Part shown: one piece after another, positions 1 to 8,214 of the stretch
How the letters are laid out: each line of letters starts with the position of its first letter
How positions within the stretch are numbered: position 1 is the first letter of the stretch
Assembly (NCBI RefSeq): GCF_003967535.1
Contig: NZ_BIFR01000002.1
Span: forward strand, 1,550,001 to 1,614,000
From: Tengunoibacter tsumagoiensis
GTDB lineage: Bacteria > Chloroflexota > Ktedonobacteria > Ktedonobacterales > Ktedonobacteraceae
Length of the DNA: 64,000 nt
Direction: 5' to 3'
Made by a program: the position numbers and the translations under genes
The notes under the pieces: model-generated
The model's input: only the letters and a program-made list of their open reading frames with translations
Told to the model about the DNA's origin: nothing
Databases searched by the model: none

Positions 1-77
1 AATGATCCAACGTCCAAAGTTGCATTCATTTTCCAACTCCTCAACGCCGATAACGTACCTCCTGATATTAGGAGTTT

Positions 78-1346
78 CTAGATATCCTGGAGCTCTACTT
101 CCACTTTCGTTGAACTGTCTACGTGTTGGCGCAATAGAGGCTCGCGAATCGCCTGTGTATCCAGCTTGCTTGCACCAAGAAAAGTAATGAAGCGCGCAAA
201 CCCACGAGCCAGAGCCCTGGCAAATGCCTCATCTTTGCCCAGAGCCTCATCCTCTAACCACAGACCCAGGATGATGAAGGTGTTCGTTATGCGATCAAGT
301 TTGCTGTCGAAGCGCGCAACAAGTCGGTCATCCCATAAAATTGGGAGGGTGTAGTACCCGAACTTCCTCTGGTGTTCAGGCTTATAGACCTCCCACACAT
401 GTTCAAAGTCAAATATTTCGCTGGTGCGCCCGCGTGCACTCACAGGATCAAGCGGTGCCATAAAGACAACCTCTTCGAGTGTCGTCGTGTCCAACGGCGT
501 CCACGCCTTCGGCACACGTCCAGCGCTTAACTCGTTTAACACATCAAGGTCGCTTGCAAGTGCATAGTGGACCATTTTCCAGCCTTCAACCTTCACCTCA
601 ATGATGTCACCATCTGCGATCATATCTTTCAGCAGCTTCTTTGCTGCGAGAGCTGGATTGCCGCGCTGGAACGAATCACTCGTACGTTTCAGTCGCGACA
701 GGCCGCTAAAACTGATGTCCTTTGTAAGTATGAAGCGATCAGCCTCGGCTTCGGTGCTCTCACGAAGAAGATGCGCGGGCGCGACCTGGTCAGTCAGTGC
801 ATAAACACGCTCAAAACGGTTGCGGTGGTGCGTCATCACTTCACCCGTACGCCATAGATAATACAGGGCCAGGGCGCTATCTTTACGGCCTCGGTAACTT
901 TGCGTTCGTGTGCGCGTAGCCATCGCAAAGTCGCGATTACTTACAATGCCTCGCTCACGCAAGATAGCTCGCATTTCAACAATGGTCTCGGCATGATCGT
1001 GGGCCATGGCGCGGATTCGTTCGTTATAATCGCGCTCGCGGTGCATCACGACGCGCCAATATGGAAGTTCCTCCATCGGTCGGACGGCCAGCCAGCCCCC
1101 CCAATCGAAGAACTTCCGTTGCTGATACGTCACCTCCTCCCACAGACCAGGAGTGTAATCAAGCACACGGCTGTGGAGCGTGATATCCTGACTTCGAGCA
1201 ATGATTTGCAGTGGATCGAGTTGCAGATACTCCATCGCATACATGGCCTGCTCCATGCCTTCGATGCCTCGCCAGCGCCTCCCGGGCCATATGCCCTGCT
1301 TGCCAAGAATGAAGCGACGGGCTGTGTCGATGGTGATGGTAAGCAT
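78..1346 (-). CDS. YcaQ-like winged-helix DNA glycosylase family protein (HTH_42)
   Basis: The 422-aa product resembles the winged-helix HTH_42/DUF1006 family that includes Escherichia coli YcaQ, a glycosylase acting on DNA interstrand crosslinks. The diagnostic stretch is near residues 39-60 (YLQLDPLQ followed by an arginine-containing segment), and the rest is the usual tandem winged-helix body. I chose the ATG at 1346 because AGGAGG lies about 10 nt upstream on the minus strand; an in-frame start 12 codons earlier has no ribosome site. It reads alone, away from the CGNR regulator. The family assignment is fairly secure, but the DNA-repair role is inferred from the family only. Confidence 0.8.
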   Translation of the reverse strand: MLTITIDTARRFILGKQGIWPGRRWRGIEGMEQAMYAMEYLQLDPLQIIARSQDITLHSRVLDYTPGLWEEVTYQQRKFFDWGGWLAVRPMEELPYWRVVMHRERDYNERIRAMAHDHAETIVEMRAILRERGIVSNRDFAMATRTRTQSYRGRKDSALALYYLWRTGEVMTHHRNRFERVYALTDQVAPAHLLRESTEAEADRFILTKDISFSGLSRLKRTSDSFQRGNPALAAKKLLKDMIADGDIIEVKVEGWKMVHYALASDLDVLNELSAGRVPKAWTPLDTTTLEEVVFMAPLDPVSARGRTSEIFDFEHVWEVYKPEHQRKFGYYTLPILWDDRLVARFDSKLDRITNTFIILGLWLEDEALGKDEAFARALARGFARFITFLGASKLDTQAIREPLLRQHVDSSTKVEVELQDI

Positions 1347-1452
1347 ACTAAATCTTGACCTCCTTGCACAGATATGTCTCACGTCTCAATCACTCTGTCT
1401 CTGGTGACAGAGATGAAGATGAGCTGTTCATGGGAAATACGGTGGAAACGTC

Positions 1453-2076
1453 TTATCCCTTCTCTTGTTCGCGTCGTCTCTGACGATGACTACGGACTTT
1501 GGCGAGATTCCCACAACCGGTCGGACTACACCAGCGGCGGCGATGGTTTTTTGTGTTATCAAGAAAGAGCCAGCTACAGGTGGGGCTGGCACACTCGCGG
1601 ATAAGCTGGCGCTCTGGCGCTATAAGTAGCGTGGCAGCCGAGCGTGTGATGCGACTGAGCATACGAGCAAGTCCCTGTTGCTCGGTAGGCCACTGCCAGG
1701 CGACACCATCAGGGGAAGCGATCAAGTGTCCTCCAGCCAGAGCCCATTCTAACTCGGCGTTCAAAGTAGCAAGATCGGATCCCACTGGTTGCTCTCTCCT
1801 GGCAAGCGCAGAGAAGAGACCGTAGAGCGCTTCTCTCAGCTTGTGAGCTCGGGCAAGCACCGCCTCAATCTCGTCATGCTCTCCGCTTCTCAGCAAAGAA
1901 GCCTGCTCTGCTGTGATGATCCCAGCCTGCAAGCTCCAGCTTACAAGGGCATCATAGGTTGGGAGATGCTCTTGCGTGTCGCTCCCACGTGCCCCACCGA
2001 GGGTATTGGCAAAGTCCAGGCACAGATTCCCGCCAATGAACTCAAATGCTGGGCCGTCCATTTCGTGCACACTCAT
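1453..2076 (-). CDS. CGNR zinc-finger (ABATE-domain) transcriptional regulator
   Basis: A 207-aa protein with an N-terminal ABATE-like domain (FIGGNLCLDFANT near residues 12-24) and a C-terminal CGNR-type zinc finger. Four cysteines are visible in the last 50 residues (C-x4-C and C-x4-C), followed by a basic tail rich in Arg. The signature tetrad reads CGNL rather than CGNR, a small deviation. The start at 2076 has AGAAGG six to eight nt upstream; the in-frame ATG nine codons earlier does not. It is divergent from an epoxide hydrolase gene, and repeated TGTAAC/GTTACA half-sites lie between them, so it probably controls both itself and that gene. CGNR proteins are assumed to bind DNA; the ligand is unknown. 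Confidence 0.82.
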   Translation of the reverse strand: MSVHEMDGPAFEFIGGNLCLDFANTLGGARGSDTQEHLPTYDALVSWSLQAGIITAEQASLLRSGEHDEIEAVLARAHKLREALYGLFSALARREQPVGSDLATLNAELEWALAGGHLIASPDGVAWQWPTEQQGLARMLSRITRSAATLLIAPERQLIRECASPTCSWLFLDNTKNHRRRWCSPTGCGNLAKVRSHRQRRREQEKG

Positions 2077-2077
2077 A

Positions 2078-2157
2078 TGTAACCTTCTAATTGAATTTGA
2101 CAAGTTACAATTCGGGATGGTACAGTGTAACTGGTTATTTCATAATGAAAGGTTACA
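2078..2157. promoter_or_regulatory. Duplicated TGTAAC-N20-GTTACA operator between divergent genes
   Basis: Four half-sites lie in the 84-bp divergent region: TGTAAC at 2078-2083, GTTACA at 2104-2109, TGTAAC at 2126-2131 and GTTACA at 2152-2157. They form two inverted repeats with exactly the same 20-nt spacing, 48 bp apart. The left copy abuts the ribosome site of the CGNR regulator and the right copy that of the epoxide hydrolase. This symmetry suggests one regulator controlling both genes, most simply the CGNR protein itself. Confidence 0.65.
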
Positions 2158-2160
2158 CCT

Positions 2161-3327
2161 ATGTGTCAAGAGGGGAAATATCCGTTCAGGATTGCTATTC
2201 CACAGGCGGTCCTTGATGATCTTAAAATGCGGCTGGAACGTACACGCTGGCCTGATGAGATTGAGAATGCAGGCTGGGACTATGGGACGAACCAGGAGTA
2301 TTTGCGCTCACTTATGAACTACTGGCAGCACGAGTTTGATTGGCGAGCGCAGGAAGCGCAGCTCAATCAGTGGACGCACTTTCGCGCTGATCTAAGCGGC
2401 TTGAACATTCATTTTCTCTATGAGCGGGGACAGGGTCCCAGGCCTTTACCATTGATTCTTACCCATGGCTGGCCCAGCTCTTTCTTTGAGATGTATAAGC
2501 TGCTCCCCCTGTTAACCAATCCGGTTGCCTATGGCGGTGACCCGGCTGATTCCTTCGATGTCATTGTGCCCTCGCTGCCGGGTTTTGGCTTCTCTGATCG
2601 CCCTGGTACCCGTGGTGTATCAACCAGCGAGGTCGCTGAACTGTGGGCAAGCCTGATGACGGATGTGCTGGGCTATACACACTTTGCGGCTGCCGGTGGG
2701 GATATTGGTGCTGGTGTGACGCAACGCCTCGCGTTGAAATATCCGGAGCAACTCATTGGCATCCATTTAAACTATCTGGGTGCTTCCGCCACCCCCCTGG
2801 ACCCCATCGAGCTATCGGATGCGGAGAGGCGCTACCTGCGCGAGATCGAACAATGGTCCGTGAACGAGGGCGCATACGCGAAATTGCATGCCACAAAGCC
2901 CCAGACGCTCGCTTATGCGCTAAACGATTCGCCTGTCGGGCTGGCCGCGTGGATTGTAGAAAAGTTTCGCGCATGGAGCGATTGTGCGGGCGATGTTGAG
3001 CGACGTTTCAGTAAAGATGAACTGCTCACCAATATTATGCTCTACTGGGCAACTGAAACGATCTCTTCCTCAATGCGCATCTATTATGAAAATAGGCGTG
3101 CTCTGTCGCCTCTGAAACCGGGTCAAAAGATCGAGGTCCCCGCTGGGATCGCATGTTTCCCCAAAGAGATCAGTCAGCCACCGCGTGAATGGGCGGAGCG
3201 CACACTATACGTGCAACGCTGGACACAGATGCCGCGTGGAGGCCATTTTGCGGCTCTGGAGGAACCTGCCTTGCTGGCAGAGGAGCTGCGAGCCTTCTTT
3301 CGTCCTTTTCGTAGAAACGGTGCTTGA
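2161..3327 (+). CDS. Epoxide hydrolase (alpha/beta hydrolase with EHN domain)
   Basis: A 388-aa enzyme of the microsomal-type epoxide hydrolase family, which opens epoxides to vicinal diols through a covalent ester intermediate. The N-terminal EHN lid domain covers roughly residues 5-110. The oxyanion-hole motif HGWP sits near residue 102, the nucleophile Asp in GGDIG near residue 181, and the catalytic His in GGHF near residue 361. Length is normal for the family. ATG at 2161 is preceded by AAAGG about 8 nt upstream. It is divergent from the CGNR regulator and is followed 48 bp later by the arginase-family gene. The substrate is unknown; the fold and chemistry are well supported. Confidence 0.9.
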   Translation: MCQEGKYPFRIAIPQAVLDDLKMRLERTRWPDEIENAGWDYGTNQEYLRSLMNYWQHEFDWRAQEAQLNQWTHFRADLSGLNIHFLYERGQGPRPLPLILTHGWPSSFFEMYKLLPLLTNPVAYGGDPADSFDVIVPSLPGFGFSDRPGTRGVSTSEVAELWASLMTDVLGYTHFAAAGGDIGAGVTQRLALKYPEQLIGIHLNYLGASATPLDPIELSDAERRYLREIEQWSVNEGAYAKLHATKPQTLAYALNDSPVGLAAWIVEKFRAWSDCAGDVERRFSKDELLTNIMLYWATETISSSMRIYYENRRALSPLKPGQKIEVPAGIACFPKEISQPPREWAERTLYVQRWTQMPRGGHFAALEEPALLAEELRAFFRPFRRNGA

Positions 3328-3375
3328 ACTCAACATCTACACCCAGAGCTCTTGTTGGCAAGAAAGGATGCTGTT

Positions 3376-4284
3376 ATGCCCAAACCTATCGTTATTCTTG
3401 ACGCGCCCTCGAACCTGGGGCTGCGTCCACCTGAACCAGGCCTGGTGCCGGGCGTCTATAAGCTCGCTGGAGCGTTGCGGGATAAGGGCCTTGTCTCCCG
3501 GCTCAGAGCAAACGATGGCGGCGTGGTGGTTCCACCACGCTATCTTCCCGCCTGGGATGGCAAGACGCTACGCAATGCTCAGGGGCTGATCTCCTATTCT
3601 CTCCGCCTGGCTGATCGCATTCAGCAGCATATCAGTGCAGGGGCATTTCCTCTTGTGCTGGGTGGAGATTGTAGCATTTTGCTTGGCGGAATGCTTGCCT
3701 TGCGCCGGAGGGGGCGCTACGGGCTCATTTTTATTGACGGACACCTTGACTTCCGCCATCCAGGCAATGCCGAGGGGGTTGGATCAGCGGCAGGTGAGGA
3801 TTTAGCTCTGGTCATGGGCAGAGGTGCGGCCTCACTTACCAACCTTGAGGGACATAGCCCGCTCGTAGAGGGCCGCGATGTTGTTGCCATCGGCTTTCGC
3901 CCAGACGATGAATATCTGGCAGAAGTTCGCGAGGCAGGTGTAACCACCATTGACGCCACGCAGCTTCAACGGGAGGGGGCCACACAGATTGCTCGCCTGG
4001 CACGCGAAACGCTTCAGCAACGGTCCGTTGAGGGTTACTGGATTCATCTTGATGTCGATGTGCTTGATCCCATCGTTATGCCAGCCGTCGACACACCAAC
4101 CCCTGGCGGCCTGACAGTTCGGGAGCTTGTCAGCCTGTTGCGTCATCTGCTCACTTCCAATCTGGCGCTGGGGTTAGAGGTTACGGTCTTTGATCCTGAT
4201 CTGGACCCCGATGGTATGCTGGCTCAACGTCTGACAGATGTGCTGGCAGCTGGCTTCCAGGACTATCCGTCAGGACAATGTTGA
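3376..4284 (+). CDS. Arginase/agmatinase/formiminoglutamase family metallohydrolase
   Basis: A 302-aa ureohydrolase-fold protein. Dimanganese-site motifs are present in order: GGDCS near residue 96, DGHLDF near 120 (the usual DAHxD with Gly for Ala), HLDVDVLDP near 223, and a late Glu in GLEVTVFDP. The ATG at 3376 is chosen because AAAGGA lies 7 nt upstream; an earlier in-frame codon has none. The gene is probably cotranscribed with the epoxide hydrolase. Its last codons abut the downstream end of the IscB element, so the extreme C-terminus may have been altered by that insertion. Whether the substrate is arginine, agmatine or another guanidino compound cannot be told. Confidence 0.87.
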   Translation: MPKPIVILDAPSNLGLRPPEPGLVPGVYKLAGALRDKGLVSRLRANDGGVVVPPRYLPAWDGKTLRNAQGLISYSLRLADRIQQHISAGAFPLVLGGDCSILLGGMLALRRRGRYGLIFIDGHLDFRHPGNAEGVGSAAGEDLALVMGRGAASLTNLEGHSPLVEGRDVVAIGFRPDDEYLAEVREAGVTTIDATQLQREGATQIARLARETLQQRSVEGYWIHLDVDVLDPIVMPAVDTPTPGGLTVRELVSLLRHLLTSNLALGLEVTVFDPDLDPDGMLAQRLTDVLAAGFQDYPSGQC

Positions 4285-4334
4285 GGTATTCGAAACGTTC
4301 TTTGAAACCATTGTGAATCAATGACATTGTTTGA

Positions 4335-5573
4335 TTATCTTTGCGGTCTTTGCCAGAGTATCGTGGTGCCACGTTCCAGCAACACGCAATCCTTGGGACG
4401 AGCGTTCGCAGGCTCCCCCTTCTTACGGGAAAAGGCGAGATATCCCGTCGAATAAATCGAGTTGATCTGTTTGATCCATGTTCCTTTGACTCGGACGACA
4501 TCCCCTTTGCGAAAGCCCTCCAGTTCCGTGTTGAGTTGATAGCGCACCCGCCCTTGCCCCTTGCGCGGCAAATCGTGGTACTGCCGTCGTGTTTGACGAG
4601 GGCGGAACCCAATGCGATAAAATCGCTCTCGTTGCCAGGGAACCCGTTCTCCGGTGTCGTAGGTCGCGATGCACAGGGCGTCACTGTCGTGTTCCTTCGG
4701 CAATTCCTGGTGCTTTCTCCAGGTGGCCGTTTGATACCCAAAGAGCGTTGAGAGCGGAAGCGCGCTTCCAAGTGTGGTGTACAGATACGTTTTGCCTTGC
4801 ATGGACCGTTGCGCGATGTGATCAAGATGGCCGCTCACGCCTGAAACTTCGAGCGTGATGTTCCCCGCATGCACCCCGTGATGACACGACTCGCACAGGG
4901 TCAACAGATTGCTCAGTGTGTCTTTTCCCCCATGCTGACGATACTGCACATGATGGGCTTCCAGACGCACCTCCCGTTTGCCGCAGTGTTGGCACTGGTA
5001 GCGATCTCGCAGCAAGCACGCGATGCGCAGGTTCTCATCCAGGCGTTTGGAATCTTGATAGCGACTGCCTTGTACCGTCGGATCATTGAGCCGGGCAATA
5101 TCCACCTGGACATCCTCAATGACGATCCGAGTGATGGGCAAGGGCAGCCGTTGTACCACCCGGATCACCTCTTCCACGTTGGTCTTGATGGAAGGCGGCA
5201 GCCTGCCACTGCGCTTGCTGGATGCCCGGTTCAATATTCGACAGGGACGATACCAGCGGCGGTTCCGGCGACTGCGCCGATGCGCACGCCGTGCGTCGAG
5301 CTTTTCTTTGACATCCTTGCGATGCAGGATCTCTCCTGACAGCAGGATTTCTCCTCGGCCCACACAGGCAAAGCCCGTCGTTGAACTGCCCTTATCAATG
5401 CCAACCACCACGTCCTGGACCTGCTCTTCGCAGTCCCAGCGCAGTTGAATGGTAAAGGGCGCACGGTGCTTCACTTTGGCTCGACCATCCCGCAACAGCT
5501 TGCGTGCCTTTGATGGCTTGCAAGGCATCAAGGGGTGTCCATTTTGATTGATGACATACACCAACTGGGTCAT
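4335..5573 (-). CDS. iscB: RNA-guided endonuclease IscB
   Basis: A 412-aa IscB, the IS200/IS605-associated ancestor of Cas9. Visible in order: PLMP motif (residues 14-17), RuvC-I GIDKG with Asp60, an Arg-rich bridge helix (about 90-112), RuvC-II IEDVQ with Glu153, an HNH domain with zinc ligands CQHC (194-197) and CESC (227-230) and catalytic His207/208, RuvC-III HDSDA (Asp296/298), and a basic C-terminal domain. All catalytic residues are present, so the nuclease is probably active. AAAGGAG lies 10 nt before the ATG at 5573. No TnpA transposase is nearby, so this is a lone IscB. The region upstream on the minus strand is strongly structured, as expected for its omega-RNA. IscB copies are known to be numerous in Ktedonobacter. 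Confidence 0.95.
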   Translation of the reverse strand: MTQLVYVINQNGHPLMPCKPSKARKLLRDGRAKVKHRAPFTIQLRWDCEEQVQDVVVGIDKGSSTTGFACVGRGEILLSGEILHRKDVKEKLDARRAHRRSRRNRRWYRPCRILNRASSKRSGRLPPSIKTNVEEVIRVVQRLPLPITRIVIEDVQVDIARLNDPTVQGSRYQDSKRLDENLRIACLLRDRYQCQHCGKREVRLEAHHVQYRQHGGKDTLSNLLTLCESCHHGVHAGNITLEVSGVSGHLDHIAQRSMQGKTYLYTTLGSALPLSTLFGYQTATWRKHQELPKEHDSDALCIATYDTGERVPWQRERFYRIGFRPRQTRRQYHDLPRKGQGRVRYQLNTELEGFRKGDVVRVKGTWIKQINSIYSTGYLAFSRKKGEPANARPKDCVLLERGTTILWQRPQR

Positions 5574-5775
5574 GCTGTAAGCGCTCCTTTCGGAGTAAAT
5601 GCTCCTCGCGGCGTTCAAGAGGGTTGTCACGTGCAGCACACGTCTGCTTTCGCTTCTCCTTAATGCAGCACCACAGAGCCTGGAGCTGGAACAAACACCC
5701 CAGGGTGTGATACACCTCTCGAACTCCTGTTCCACCGAAGTGAAGCCCGCTGGTAGCTCCATAACCGAACAAATC
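5574..5775 (-). ncRNA. IscB omega-RNA (putative), boundaries approximate
   Basis: The minus-strand leader of iscB folds into nested perfect helices: 5682-5687 with 5755-5760 (GGAGCT/AGCTCC), 5688-5693 with 5728-5733 (GGAACA/TGTTCC), and an inner hairpin 5695-5700 with 5703-5708 (ACACCC/GGGTGT). An alternative GGTGT/ACACC hairpin lies at 5704-5716. IscB guides are read from DNA just 5-prime of the scaffold, so the guide should correspond to plus-strand sequence near 5761-5790. The helices are seen in the sequence; the omega-RNA identity follows from position relative to iscB, and the exact ends are unknown. Confidence 0.75.
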
Positions 5776-6000
5776 AAGGATTCGCTAGATTTTAGGAACT
5801 ATTGAATTGCAACTACTCACAATTCAACACAGGGTTGTGTGAAAGAGATGCGGTTATAACTCTATACCATGAACTCTGGGCAATCAGAACAATCTGTCTG
5901 ATGAATACCACTCAGATCGACTTCATCACACCGCAAAGAGGAGAGATCGTTTGCAAACAGCTATTGAGCTTCGGTCAACAGGTCGCAAGGAACACTCTTC

Positions 6001-6957
6001 TCACTGCGCCCGCTGCTCTCGTTTTGAAAGCTCATAGATGTAATTCCGGTACGTATCCTTCACTTGAAAGCCCAGACGTTCGTAAAGCAGATGGGCCTGG
6101 GTGAGGCTATCTGCATCGACAGTGAGGTGTACCGTCGTGATGCCACGCTGATAATATTCTGCCAGCGAGTATCTCATCAGAGCCGTTCCTACACCACGTT
6201 TTCGGAAGGGACGCCTGACGCCTAAATGCATCACCTCCCCAACTCCTCTCTCGATGTGATTGTAGACCCCTCCTGCCACGTGTTCTTCATCCCATGCAAG
6301 AAAGCAGAGTGTTGGGTCAAAGTCGTCTGCATGCAGTTTCAAACGCTGCGACCACAGCTCAAAGGTTCGTGAAATGTAGCCTTTTTGATCAAGAAAGGCT
6401 TCGTTGTCCGCCTCAAACGCTTTCTGCGCATCCTGGGCTGGCACAAAGCTACGGATCTGTATGCCTGGAACGGACCCAATAGGCGCGGGGGCAGTACGCA
6501 TGGTCAACTCTCTGACCTCATACGTACTTTGGAGAAAGTACCCCCTCTTTTCTAACAAGTGATCCGCAGCTCTTCCTGCACCAGACGGTTGAGCAAGCAG
6601 CGTGCAAGGGGTCTCATCAGAGAAAGAGAATGCGCAAACCTCCAATGCCTGAAGCAATTTCATCCCAAGTCCGCGCCTTTGAGAAAGAGGATGGACCCAG
6701 ATCTGAGGGGTGAACCAGCCAGGGCGCCGCTGCCACAATTCAGCGTAGCCTATCAACGTGCCCTCTGAAGACTCTACCACTCTTGTCTGCTTCTCTAGAT
6801 CGAGTGATTGCAAATGGTTCCCTAATGTCTCAGGAGTCATCTCTGGCCCCTCAAAGAGTTTGCGTACGTGAAAAATGGCATCTCGATCATCTTTGGTCGC
6901 TGGTCGTAGTTTGAGTTCATCATACCCTTCTGACGCAGATCTCATAGAGCGTCTCAT
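6001..6957 (-). CDS. Tandem GNAT-domain N-acetyltransferase
   Basis: A 318-aa protein with two GNAT folds. The first (about residues 15-150) carries a degenerate acetyl-CoA loop (SQRRGLGMKLLQ). The second (about 165-310) carries a good one (RKRGVGTALM) and the C-terminal YERLGF motif. Such duplicated GNATs acetylate small amines or antibiotics, but the substrate cannot be read from sequence. The start at 6957 has AGGAG nine nt upstream; a start four codons later is also possible. It reads toward the IscB element and is one of four multi-GNAT genes in this window. Confidence 0.85.
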   Translation of the reverse strand: MRRSMRSASEGYDELKLRPATKDDRDAIFHVRKLFEGPEMTPETLGNHLQSLDLEKQTRVVESSEGTLIGYAELWQRRPGWFTPQIWVHPLSQRRGLGMKLLQALEVCAFSFSDETPCTLLAQPSGAGRAADHLLEKRGYFLQSTYEVRELTMRTAPAPIGSVPGIQIRSFVPAQDAQKAFEADNEAFLDQKGYISRTFELWSQRLKLHADDFDPTLCFLAWDEEHVAGGVYNHIERGVGEVMHLGVRRPFRKRGVGTALMRYSLAEYYQRGITTVHLTVDADSLTQAHLLYERLGFQVKDTYRNYIYELSKREQRAQ

Positions 6958-7049
6958 CCTTTCTCGCTCCTGGTACATCACTCACGGATATATCCGCTAC
7001 AGATAGTATAATCTGAGCAGAGGTGGGCGTCAAGAAAGGGCCCCGACAT

Positions 7050-7150
7050 ATTTTTCCCGCCAGTCCTTCCTCACGATACCGCTTGAACCTGGCTCTGAAG
7101 AGTACTCGGAGGGATCTCGTGGGTTTGGGCAATAAAAGCCTGTGTCACTC
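7050..7150 (-). pseudogene. Decayed helix-turn-helix transposase fragment
   Basis: On the minus strand two short pieces in different frames join into a transposase-like HTH: AFIAQTHEIPPSTL followed, after a frame change, by ARFKRYREEGLAGKI. The ending YREEGLAG is typical of the N-terminal HTH of integrase-core transposases. Nothing else of the element remains. It marks the boundary between the IscB/GNAT region and the biosynthetic cluster. Confidence 0.5.
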
Positions 7151-7358
7151 CATCTTCCAGTGCCGGGGATGATAGCAAAGCGACCTTATGCCTGTGTTCG
7201 TTGCTCCTCAGAAAGAGCTGTCAAGGGTGGAACAGGTCGTTGTGTCACACCAAGCCATCTTCTATGGGTTGGAAACCTGTGTTTCACGTCCCTCCTGAGT
7301 ATGGAAACCATACCAAATATTTCCAAAATTTCCACATACAGGCTGGATCATTCCTCAT

Positions 7359-7412
7359 GTAAAGATGTAAAGTGTTGTGTAAAGTGATTGTAAAGCATCC
7401 ATCATGTATTCT
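7359..7412 (+). promoter_or_regulatory. SARP-type operator/promoter: four GTAAAG direct repeats
   Basis: GTAAAG occurs at 7359, 7367, 7379 and 7390, the last three spaced 12 and 11 bp. The final repeat (GTAAAGC, 7390-7396) is followed after 10 nt by TATTCT (7407-7412) as a likely -10. The array at 30829-30884 has the same layout, and its last 18 bases match this one at 17 positions. SARP activators bind such direct repeats just upstream of -10 elements. Apart from this array and the transposase scrap, I see nothing coding in 6958-7633; the leader to the first downstream gene is about 220 nt. Confidence 0.7.
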
Positions 7413-7633
7413 TCTCCTAGAAACAGAATACACTTTCTACAACCACAGGCTCATCTCTTCTAAAAAGAGAATCATCTAAGGAGGAATTACGCTCCGCTTG
7501 CAGTAATGCAGAAAGATTCTGTTTGTAGACAGTTTTATCTGATAGCGAGTTGTTGTACATCATTGGCTCAACGTATGTTTGAGTCTTCCATTGGAGAGGT
7601 ACAACTTTAGAAGTACAATTGGAGAAGAAATAC

Positions 7634-7840
7634 ATGCACAAAATGTTCATGAGCACTATCGCGTTTTTCACTGTCCTCATTTCTGTAACCCGCAAGGTGA
7701 CCGTTTTTCAGTTGCGTCAGTTTGGCATTGCCATTGCGATGATAGCAATTCTTCTTGTGTTATTGCCAAGAATCTTACCTCATAGACCCTATGAAGGACC
7801 CGTCTGGCCTGCACTTGTCCACATAGCGATTCTTCAATAA
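7634..7840 (+). CDS. Small membrane protein (unknown), upstream of NHLP-clan gene
   Basis: A 68-aa protein with two hydrophobic segments, about residues 4-17 and 27-45 (the second GIAIAMIAILLVLLP), separated by a short basic link (TRKVTVFQLR). The ATG at 7634 has GGAG 9 nt upstream. It ends 11 bp before the NHLP-clan gene, whose ribosome site overlaps its stop, so the two are almost surely cotranscribed and perhaps translationally coupled. I do not recognise the family. It lies downstream of the SARP-type repeats, so it may be expressed with the biosynthetic cluster. It could be an export helper, an immunity protein or a fortuitous frame. Confidence 0.5.
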   Translation: MHKMFMSTIAFFTVLISVTRKVTVFQLRQFGIAIAMIAILLVLLPRILPHRPYEGPVWPALVHIAILQ

Positions 7841-7851
7841 GGGTAAAGCGT

Positions 7852-8082
7852 ATGTCCTGGGAAATACTCAACCGCATTCTTGGCCAGGCATCGATAGACC
7901 CACTATTTCGGCAAGCGATACAACAGAATCCGTTGCAGACGCTTCAAAATGAAGGCCTGGAGTTAACTCCAGATGAACAACGTTTCTTCATCGATATTGC
8001 TCCTCTCCCTTTTCCAGAGTTTTGCCATCGTCTCAGCAAGAAATTAACACTAGACGAACAGAGCGAAAGCAATTCAATCTAA
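7852..8082 (+). CDS. Os1348-like NHLP-clan small protein (putative RiPP precursor/leader)
   Basis: A 76-aa protein resembling the Os1348 family of the NHLP clan, whose members look like nitrile-hydratase-alpha or Nif11-type leader peptides. The pattern is visible: an N-terminal helix (ILGQASIDPLFRQAI), then NPLQTLQNEGLELTPDEQRFF, and an acidic C-terminus. AAGGG lies 8 nt before the ATG. There is no obvious GG-cleaved core and no Cys/Ser/Thr-rich tail, so it may be a stand-alone scaffold or carrier-like protein rather than a peptide precursor. It shares an operon with a small membrane protein under the SARP-type repeat promoter. The function in Chloroflexi is not established. Confidence 0.65.
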   Translation: MSWEILNRILGQASIDPLFRQAIQQNPLQTLQNEGLELTPDEQRFFIDIAPLPFPEFCHRLSKKLTLDEQSESNSI

Positions 8083-8096
8083 TGAATTGCTTTCGC
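8063..8096 (+). terminator. Hairpin at the end of the NHLP-clan operon
   Basis: GCGAAAGCAATTCA (8063-8076) pairs perfectly with TGAATTGCTTTCGC (8083-8096) around a 6-nt loop. The helix includes the NHLP gene stop codon. There is no U-tract after it, so it may act as an mRNA-stabilising hairpin as well as a terminator between convergent genes. Confidence 0.55.
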
Positions 8097-8214
8097 CCCG
8101 GTACAAACTATCCCCGATTTCCCTTTGTATTGAAAACGTTCACTAAAACTCCAGCGAACGAGAGACGGCTGTCTAGAAAGCTTTGCATGAGCAAAAAGCA
8201 GGAACCTGCAACGA

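Noticed and set aside
4181..4825. 214-codon minus-strand frame overlapping iscB
   Set aside because: Out-of-frame shadow of the iscB coding sequence; composition is Arg/Ser-rich as expected for a shadow frame.
7359..7395. Short direct repeats as a CRISPR or iteron origin
   Set aside because: Repeats are 6 bp, spaced about one helical turn and placed before a -10 element, with a matching array before a SARP gene; a SARP operator explains them better. No dnaA, repA or DnaA-box cluster is present.
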